The position numbers and the translations under genes were made by a program. A stretch of 64,000 bases of DNA from Fodinibacter sp963695175 (GTDB lineage: Bacteria > Actinomycetota > Actinomycetes > Actinomycetales > Dermatophilaceae), in NCBI GenBank assembly GCA_963695175.1, contig CAVOGG010000002.1, positions 310,001 through 374,000 of the forward strand, given 5' to 3'. A model generated the notes under the pieces. It had not been told where the DNA came from. It saw only the letters and a program-made list of their open reading frames with translations, and ran no database searches. The stretch's first letter is position 1. The number at the start of each line of letters is the position of its first letter. Of this stretch, positions 59,316-64,000 are shown piece after piece.

Positions 59316-59951
59316 ATGCGCACCAGCCGCCTGACGATCGCCGCCCTGGCCCTCGCACTCCCCCTGTCCCTCGCCGCCTGCGGCTCGTCGGACGCCGACC
59401 CCGGCGCCGCCTCGAGCGCACCGATGGCGACCTCCGCGGCACCGAGCGCCTCGGACGCGATGACCGCCGACACCGCCTCGATGCCGTTCGGCCCGGGCTG
59501 CGCCGCGGTACCCGCCGACGGCGCCGGCTCGTTCTCCGGAATGGCCTCCGACCCGGTCGCCACCGCTGCGAGCAACAACCCGCTGCTGTCGACCCTGGTC
59601 ACCGCGGTCGGCAAGGCGGGGCTCGGCGAGACCCTCAACACGGCCAAGGACGTCACCGTCTTCGCGCCGACCAACGACGCCTTCGCAGCCCTGGACAAGG
59701 CCACCATGGACAAGGCGATGGCCGACCCCAAGGGCCTGCTCACCACCGTGCTCACCAACCACGTCGTCGAGGGCCGCATCGCGCCCGACATGCTCGCCGG
59801 TGACCACAAGACCCTGGCCGGCACCACCATCACGGTCGAGGGTTCGGGCGAGGACTTCACCGTCGGCACGGCCAAGGTCGTCTGCGGCAACGTGCAGACC
59901 GCCAACGCCACCGTCTACATCATCGACGGCGTTCTGCTCCCGGCGAGCTGA
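59316..59951 (+). CDS. Fasciclin-domain lipoprotein (MPT83/MPT70-like)
   Basis: The 211-residue protein has a lipoprotein signal (ALALALPLSLAACGSS), a Ser/Ala linker and one FAS1 domain: VATAASNNPLLSTLVTAVGK, DVTVFAPTNDAFAALDKATM (H1), LTNHVVEGRI and TVYIIDGVLLP (H2). These are the H1/H2 boxes of FAS1. In mycobacteria the homologous MPT70/MPT83 are secreted antigens under SigK. ATG 59316 has AAGGAGCAG upstream. It precedes sigK by 10 bp. Confidence 0.92.
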   Translation: MRTSRLTIAALALALPLSLAACGSSDADPGAASSAPMATSAAPSASDAMTADTASMPFGPGCAAVPADGAGSFSGMASDPVATAASNNPLLSTLVTAVGKAGLGETLNTAKDVTVFAPTNDAFAALDKATMDKAMADPKGLLTTVLTNHVVEGRIAPDMLAGDHKTLAGTTITVEGSGEDFTVGTAKVVCGNVQTANATVYIIDGVLLPAS

Positions 59952-59960
59952 CCACGGTCC

Positions 59961-60590
59961 ATGATGGGTGACATGCCAGCCGCCTCCTCGGGTGCCACCG
60001 CATCCGGGGAGGCTGCTGCCTCCACGGCCGGTGCCTCCGCCACCGGCGCCGAGCTCGCGGACCTGCTCCGCCGGTCGGCCCGAGGCGACGAGACCGCCTT
60101 CGCCGCGTTGTACGACGCCACCTCCCGCCGCCTGTTCGGCCTGGTGCTGCGCGTCGTGCGTGACCACGCGATGTCGGAGGAGGTCACCCAGGAGGTCTAC
60201 CTCGACGTCTGGCGGCACTGCGCCCGGTTCGACCCGCAGCGCGGCAGCGCCATCTCGTGGCTGATGACCATCGCGCACCGCACGGCGGTCGACCGGGTCC
60301 GGGCCAGCGAGGCCTCCCGCCGCCGCGACGACGCCCACGCGGCCACCCAGCAGGACGTCGAGTTCGACACCACCGCCGAGAGCGCGCAGGCCTCCCTCGA
60401 GGCCCAGCGCGTACGACGCGCCCTCACCACCCTGACCGACGCCCAGCGCAGCGCGGTCGAGCTGGCCTACCTCGGGGGATACACCCACACCGAGGTCGCC
60501 CGCCTGCTCGACCTGCCGCTCGGCACGGCCAAGACCCGCATCCGTGACGGCCTGATCCGTCTGCGCGACACGTTGGGAGTCCCGGCATGA
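59961..60590 (+). CDS. sigK: ECF sigma factor SigK
   Basis: The 209-residue ECF sigma factor has region 2 (LFGLVLRVVRDHAMSEEVTQ, EVYLDVWRHCARFDPQRGSA, ISWLMTIAHRTAVDRVRASE) and region 4 (LTTLTDAQRSAVELAYLGGY, HTEVARLLDLPLGTAKTRIR). The RDHAxSEEVTQEVYLDVWR pattern is the SigK/RpoE-like group. Its stop overlaps the ATG of the anti-sigma factor. Membership in the SigK type rests on the RskA and fasciclin neighbours. The first 40 residues are a low-complexity tail; ATG 59964 or 59973 is also possible. Confidence 0.85.
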   Translation: MMGDMPAASSGATASGEAAASTAGASATGAELADLLRRSARGDETAFAALYDATSRRLFGLVLRVVRDHAMSEEVTQEVYLDVWRHCARFDPQRGSAISWLMTIAHRTAVDRVRASEASRRRDDAHAATQQDVEFDTTAESAQASLEAQRVRRALTTLTDAQRSAVELAYLGGYTHTEVARLLDLPLGTAKTRIRDGLIRLRDTLGVPA

Positions 60591-61336
60591 GCCCCGATCT
60601 GCACCACCTCTCCGGTGCGTACGCGGTCGACGCGCTCGACGACGCCGAGCGTGCGTCCTTCGAGCAGCACCTCGCCGGCTGCGCCGACTGCCGCGCCGAG
60701 GTCGCCGAGCTCTCGGCCACCGCGGGCTCCCTCGCCTCGCTCGCCGAGACCACCCCACCGCCGTCGCTGCGCGCCTCGGTGCTGTCCGGCATCGCGCAGG
60801 TGCGCCCGATCCCGCCGCCCACCGAGAATGTCGCGGCGCCGGCCGACGACGACGAGCCGGATGCCGGTGGCACCGTCGTGCCGATTCGTCGCCGCCCGCG
60901 CACCGCCTGGTTCGCCGCTGCCGCGGCCGCCGCGGTGATCGCCATCGGCGGCCTGGCGTGGAGCCCGTGGTCGGACGACACCGGCAGCCAGTCGCCGATG
61001 GCCCAGGTGACCGCCGCTGCCGACGCGATGACGGTGAGCACCACCAAGGACGGGGCGACCGCGGAGGTCGCCTACAGCAAGCAGCTCGCCAAGGCGGCGA
61101 TCTCGGTGACGGGTATGCCGCCCGCACCGGACGGCATGACCTACCAGCTCTGGTACGTGGGGCAGGGTGGCACGGCCACCCCGGCCGGGCTGCTCGGCGT
61201 CGATGCCGGGGGCAGCGGACAGGCCCTCCTGACCGGGCAGGCGACACCGACGGACAAGGTGGCGATGACCGTGGAGCCCGCCGGTGGGTCGGCGCAACCC
61301 ACGACCGACCCCCTGGTGGTCCTCTCCCTCGCGTGA
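60587..61336 (+). CDS. rskA: Anti-sigma-K factor RskA
   Basis: The 249-residue membrane protein has an N-terminal zinc-associated anti-sigma domain (LSGAYAVDALDDAERASFEQ, HLAGCADCRAEV with HxxxCxxC), a helix AWFAAAAAAAVIAIGGLAW near 105-123, and an extracytoplasmic RskA C-terminal domain (MPPAPDGMTYQLWYVGQGGT, VAMTVEPAGG). It holds SigK at the membrane until regulated proteolysis releases it. ATG overlaps the sigK stop (60587-60590), so the pair is coupled. Confidence 0.93.
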   Translation: MSPDLHHLSGAYAVDALDDAERASFEQHLAGCADCRAEVAELSATAGSLASLAETTPPPSLRASVLSGIAQVRPIPPPTENVAAPADDDEPDAGGTVVPIRRRPRTAWFAAAAAAAVIAIGGLAWSPWSDDTGSQSPMAQVTAAADAMTVSTTKDGATAEVAYSKQLAKAAISVTGMPPAPDGMTYQLWYVGQGGTATPAGLLGVDAGGSGQALLTGQATPTDKVAMTVEPAGGSAQPTTDPLVVLSLA

Positions 61337-61358
61337 CCGATCGGTCGCCCCCGACTGG

Positions 61359-62228
61359 TCAGGTGTGGACGACGGTGGAGGCGACGGCCTCGAGGACCGC
61401 GACGTCACCGGCATACGGGCTGTCCGGGCGCGGCCAGTGGGTGACGACGTCGGTGAAGCCGAGCTCGGCAGCGCGCCCGGCCATGTCGGTGTAGAGCTCC
61501 ACCGACTCGAGGGCGTAGCGCGGCGAGGAGTCGAGCAGGAGGTAGCGGTCGAGGCGGGCCCGGCCCTCCTGCGCGCAGGCGTCGTCGAACCGGGCGGCCA
61601 GGCCCGCCACGTGGGTGAACCACTCGTCGACGGTGTCGCCCCGGCCGCCGTACGTCGCCCATGCATCGCCGACCCGCGCCGCCAGGGCCACCGAGCGCGG
61701 CCCGTTGGCGGCTACCACCAGGGGCACGCGGTCACGCACGGGCTCGGGGAGGGTACGCGCGTCGTGGGTCGCGTAGAACTCGCCGTCGTGGTCGACGTGG
61801 TCGTCGCGCAGCAGGCGGTCGAGCAGGCCGGCGAACTCGTGGAACCGGTCGACCCGCTCCCGCAGCGGCCGGTCCTCGCCCAGGATCCGGCTGTCGAGGT
61901 CACCCCCGGCCCCGATGCCGAGCACGAAGCGCCCCCCGCTGGCGTCGTCGAGGGTGATGGCATCGCGGGCCAGCACGTACGGGTGCCGGAAGTTGGGGGA
62001 CGCGACGAAGACCCCGAGGCCGATCGTGGAGGTGACCGTGGACGCGAGCGCGAGGGTCGGCGCGAAGGCGAAGACGGGCGAGTCGGGCAGACCGCCCCAC
62101 ACGAGGTGGTCGTAGGTCCAGGCGTGGTCGAACCCCATCTCCTCGGCGGCCGACCAGCGTGGGGCGGCCTCACGCCAGCGGAGCTCGGGCACCACCACGA
62201 TGCCGTGTCGGATGCCGGTCGTCGTCAT
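61359..62228 (-). CDS. LLM-class (F420-dependent) oxidoreductase
   Basis: The 289-residue protein has the luciferase-like monooxygenase TIM barrel: AAEEMGFDHAWTYDHLVWGG, STVTSTIGLGVFVASPNFRH, LDDASGGRFVLGIGAGG and VPLVVAANGPRSVALAARVG. These are signatures of F420- or flavin-dependent LLM enzymes. The cofactor is inferred as F420 because most such actinobacterial proteins use it. The substrate is unknown. Its ATG overlaps the stop of the sterol-carrier gene (62225-62228), so the two are coupled. Confidence 0.85.
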   Translation of the reverse strand: MTTTGIRHGIVVVPELRWREAAPRWSAAEEMGFDHAWTYDHLVWGGLPDSPVFAFAPTLALASTVTSTIGLGVFVASPNFRHPYVLARDAITLDDASGGRFVLGIGAGGDLDSRILGEDRPLRERVDRFHEFAGLLDRLLRDDHVDHDGEFYATHDARTLPEPVRDRVPLVVAANGPRSVALAARVGDAWATYGGRGDTVDEWFTHVAGLAARFDDACAQEGRARLDRYLLLDSSPRYALESVELYTDMAGRAAELGFTDVVTHWPRPDSPYAGDVAVLEAVASTVVHT

Positions 62229-62620
62229 GGTGCGGACCTCGCGATCTCGGGGGTGGGCTCGGTCAGCGGCAGGAGGGCGCCGAGGTCGGCTCGCGTGCCG
62301 CTCACCCGCAGCCGCCCGTCGGCCAGCGCCTGCGCCCACCGCTGGTCGCCCGTGGCGAGGCGCAGCCAGGTCTCGGCGTCGGACTCGACCACGTTGGGCG
62401 GGGTGCCGCGAGTGTGCCGCGGACCCTCGAGGCACTGCACGGCGCCGAACGGCGGCACCCGCACCTCGACACTGCGGCCGGGGGCACGGGCACCGAGCTC
62501 CTCGAGCGTGTAGCGCACGGCGGTGCCGAGGGTGGCGCGGTCGACACCCTCCGGGTCGGCGCGCCAGGCGGCCAGGGCCACGCGCCCGACATCGGGGTCG
62601 GTGCGTCGGCGGGGCGGCAT
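62225..62620 (-). CDS. Sterol-carrier-family (SCP2-like) protein
   Basis: The 131-residue protein is a small domain with VRYTLEELGARAPGRSVEVR, PPFGAVQCLEGPRHTRGTPP, NVVESDAETWLRLATGDQRW and ALADGRLRVSGTRADLGALL. This is the SCP2-like sterol-carrier pattern known from mycothiol-dependent or lipid-binding families (bacterial SCP2-like, often VxxDxxTxLxLaxGxxxW). It may bind a hydrophobic ligand. It is coupled to the LLM oxidoreductase; a shared substrate is possible. Confidence 0.75.
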   Translation of the reverse strand: MPPRRRTDPDVGRVALAAWRADPEGVDRATLGTAVRYTLEELGARAPGRSVEVRVPPFGAVQCLEGPRHTRGTPPNVVESDAETWLRLATGDQRWAQALADGRLRVSGTRADLGALLPLTEPTPEIARSAP

Positions 62621-62744
62621 ACCGGCATCGTAGGCGGGGGTGGTGACGACGACGTCCCGGGCGACCGGTCGGCATCCACGGTCGCTCCCGGCCGACGGCT
62701 GCGGTGCCGCCGGGTGCTCGGGTCGCGCCGCGTAGCCTGCCGGG

Positions 62745-63551
62745 ATGGGCGAGGCCGAGTTCGAGCGTGACGGGTCGCTCGTCACCGTCGTGCTCGACGG
62801 CCAGCCCCAGTCGGCGGTCGACCTCGACGACCCGCAGCGGCTCGACTTCGAGTACGTGCAGCACCTGGCCCTGTGCATCGAGACCCTCGCCCCCGACGGC
62901 CTGCTGCGGGTCACCCACGTCGGCGGGGCCGGGATGACCCTGGCCCGCTGGCTGCAGCACGTGCGACCCCGGTCGCCGCAGGTGGTGCTGGAACCGGACG
63001 CGGCACTCACCGAGGCGGTGCGCCGCGAGCTACCGCTGCCGCGCGGGCACCGGATCCGGGTGCGGCCGGTCGACGGGCTCACCGGCGTGGCCGCACTGCG
63101 CGACGCGAGCGCCGACGTCGTGGTCGTCGACGCGTACGCCGCGGGACGCGTGCCGCCGGAGCTGTCGTCGGTCGAGTGGTTCGCCGAGGTCGGGCGGGTG
63201 CTCGTGCCGGGTGGCCTGCTGGTGGCCAACGTCGCGGACGAGCCGGGGATGCGGTACGCCGCCCGGGTCGCCGCCGGTGCGCGGGTGGCCCTGGGGCACG
63301 TCGCGTTCGTCGGACTGCACGAGGTGCTCAAGGGCAAGCGGTTCGGCAACCTCGTTCTCGTCGGGTCGACCGACCCGCTGGACCTCTGGACGCTGCGGCG
63401 CGCCGCGGCATCCGCGGCCCTGCCGACCGGAGTGCTGTCCTGGGAGGAGATCGAGCGGCGCCGCCCCGGGTCGCGCCCGTTCAGCACGGCCGAGGACGAC
63501 ACCGCCTCCTCGCCCGAGCCGCCGGAGCGAGGCGCCTGGCGCCGGCGCTGA
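62745..63551 (+). CDS. Spermidine-synthase-like methyltransferase-fold protein
   Basis: The 268-residue protein resembles spermidine synthase: LDFEYVQHLALCIETLAPDG, LRVTHVGGAGMTLARWLQHV (the GGAG nucleotide loop), QVVLEPDAALTEAVRRELPL, DVVVVDAYAAGRVPPELSS and VLVPGGLLVANVADEPGMRY. The catalytic acids of polyamine transfer are not all evident, so it may bind a decarboxylated-AdoMet-like molecule without making spermidine. The C-terminal 30 residues are an unstructured basic/acidic tail. It is transcribed opposite purL and the preceding genes. Confidence 0.78.
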   Translation: MGEAEFERDGSLVTVVLDGQPQSAVDLDDPQRLDFEYVQHLALCIETLAPDGLLRVTHVGGAGMTLARWLQHVRPRSPQVVLEPDAALTEAVRRELPLPRGHRIRVRPVDGLTGVAALRDASADVVVVDAYAAGRVPPELSSVEWFAEVGRVLVPGGLLVANVADEPGMRYAARVAAGARVALGHVAFVGLHEVLKGKRFGNLVLVGSTDPLDLWTLRRAAASAALPTGVLSWEEIERRRPGSRPFSTAEDDTASSPEPPERGAWRRR

Positions 63552-63597
63552 GCGAGCCTCACGAGTAGAGCCGTCGGGGAGGTCCGGATGCATCACG

Positions 63598-63624
63598 TGG
63601 TGAGCCAACCGGAGCGGCTCACCA
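63598..63624. terminator. 9-bp hairpin between convergent genes
   Basis: TGGTGAGCC (63598-63606) and GGCTCACCA (63616-63624) form a perfect stem with a 9-nt loop. It lies between the spermidine-synthase-like stop (63551) and the purL stop (63693). Confidence 0.55.
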
Positions 63625-63692
63625 GGTGCGCCAAACCCTTGTGTGCTTCAGGGACCAGCACCGTGGCATGCGGCAGGGCCTCGCCTCGCCGC

Positions 63693-64000
63693 TCAGTCGA
63701 CCCAGACCCGCGCGTTGCGGAACATCCGCAGCCAGGGGCTCTCGGCCTCCACCGGGCCGGACGTCCACGACATCTGCACGTTGCGGGCGACCCGCTCAGG
63801 GTGCGGCATCATCGCGGTGAACCGGCCGTCGGGCGTCGTGACCGCGGTCAGCCCGTCGGGTGAACCGTTGGGGTTGAACGGGTAGGTCGTCGCGGGCGCA
63901 CCGTGGTGGTCGACGAACCTGGCCACCCGGGCGACCCGACCCGAGTCACCACGGGCCGAGAAGTCGGCGAACCCCTCGCCGTGCGCCACGGCGATCGGGA
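63693..64000 (-). CDS. purL: Phosphoribosylformylglycinamidine synthase, C-terminal end
   Basis: The visible 102 codons end the glutaminase part of the large-type PurL: PIAVAHGEGFADF, YPFNPNGSPDGLTAVTTPDG, RFTAMMPHPERVARNVQMSW (His and Glu of the glutaminase triad in HPER) and WLRMFRNARVWVD. The FGAM synthase converts FGAR to FGAM with ATP and glutamine. The start and bulk lie beyond position 64000. A single-chain PurL of about 1,300 residues is implied, rather than the split PurS/PurQ/PurL of many Gram-positives. Confidence 0.88.
   Translation of the reverse strand, partial: PIAVAHGEGFADFSARGDSGRVARVARFVDHHGAPATTYPFNPNGSPDGLTAVTTPDGRFTAMMPHPERVARNVQMSWTSGPVEAESPWLRMFRNARVWVD

Overview
The window is very GC-rich actinobacterial DNA. 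Supporting signs are GTG starts, strong GGAGG ribosome binding sites, an F420-type LLM oxidoreductase, a SigK/RskA sigma/anti-sigma pair with a fasciclin lipoprotein, the tRNA-Ser / 4.5S RNA / dnaX / recR / lysC / asd neighbourhood, and a PPi-type phosphofructokinase. A member of the Micrococcales, near Intrasporangiaceae, is my inference. I see no prophage, integrase, transposase or CRISPR array; this looks like ordinary chromosome.

Layout. 0-5 kb: partial response regulator, SARP-type regulator, Tat-exported multicopper oxidase, then three short genes (membrane protein, signal peptidase I, ASH-domain-like protein) all interrupted by single-base frameshifts. 5-9 kb: dense hairpins, an Asp/Glu-racemase plus ATP-grasp ligase pair (possibly D-amino-acid incorporation into peptidoglycan) and a phospholipase D family protein. 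9-12 kb: two-component system, DUF427 protein. 12-18 kb: PPi-phosphofructokinase, asd (catalytic Cys replaced by Ala), lysC, a flavoprotein reductase, recR. 18-26 kb: metal-binding HMA protein, plsC, dnaX (three apparent frameshifts), an ABC transporter, DsbA/FrnE-like protein, 4.5S RNA and tRNA-Ser(GGA). 26-37 kb: a membrane-anchored GH5 glycosidase with two compensating frameshifts, prpE, a secreted subtilase, AraC regulator and AEC transporter. 37-41 kb: HerA-like ATPase, small VapB-like protein, LytR_C and CHAD proteins.

40.6-48.2 kb is a coherent sugar or polyol module: a divergent ROK repressor with a palindromic operator, then a minus-strand operon of ABC ATPase, permease, binding protein, Gfo/Idh/MocA dehydrogenase and TIM-barrel isomerase. 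It ends in a 16-codon coupled micro-ORF and a terminator. 48-51 kb: MFS exporter/TetR pair and tRNA-Ser(CGA). 51-57 kb: tadA, upp, PH-domain membrane protein, amino-acid permease, purF. 57-61 kb: membrane-anchored sulfite-oxidase-like molybdoenzyme, fasciclin lipoprotein, sigK and rskA, resembling the mycobacterial SigK regulon. 61-64 kb: LLM oxidoreductase, sterol-carrier-like protein, spermidine-synthase-like protein and the 3' end of purL.

The most notable non-gene signals are: (i) an octamer GGATGCCG/CGGCATCC found about fifty times on both strands, which also forms the core of four hairpins; (ii) a 22-bp-arm inverted repeat present twice, at gene 3' ends; (iii) perfect GC hairpins capped by GCAA tetraloops near 5.05 kb. 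The most notable protein anomaly is the Asd homologue without its nucleophile.
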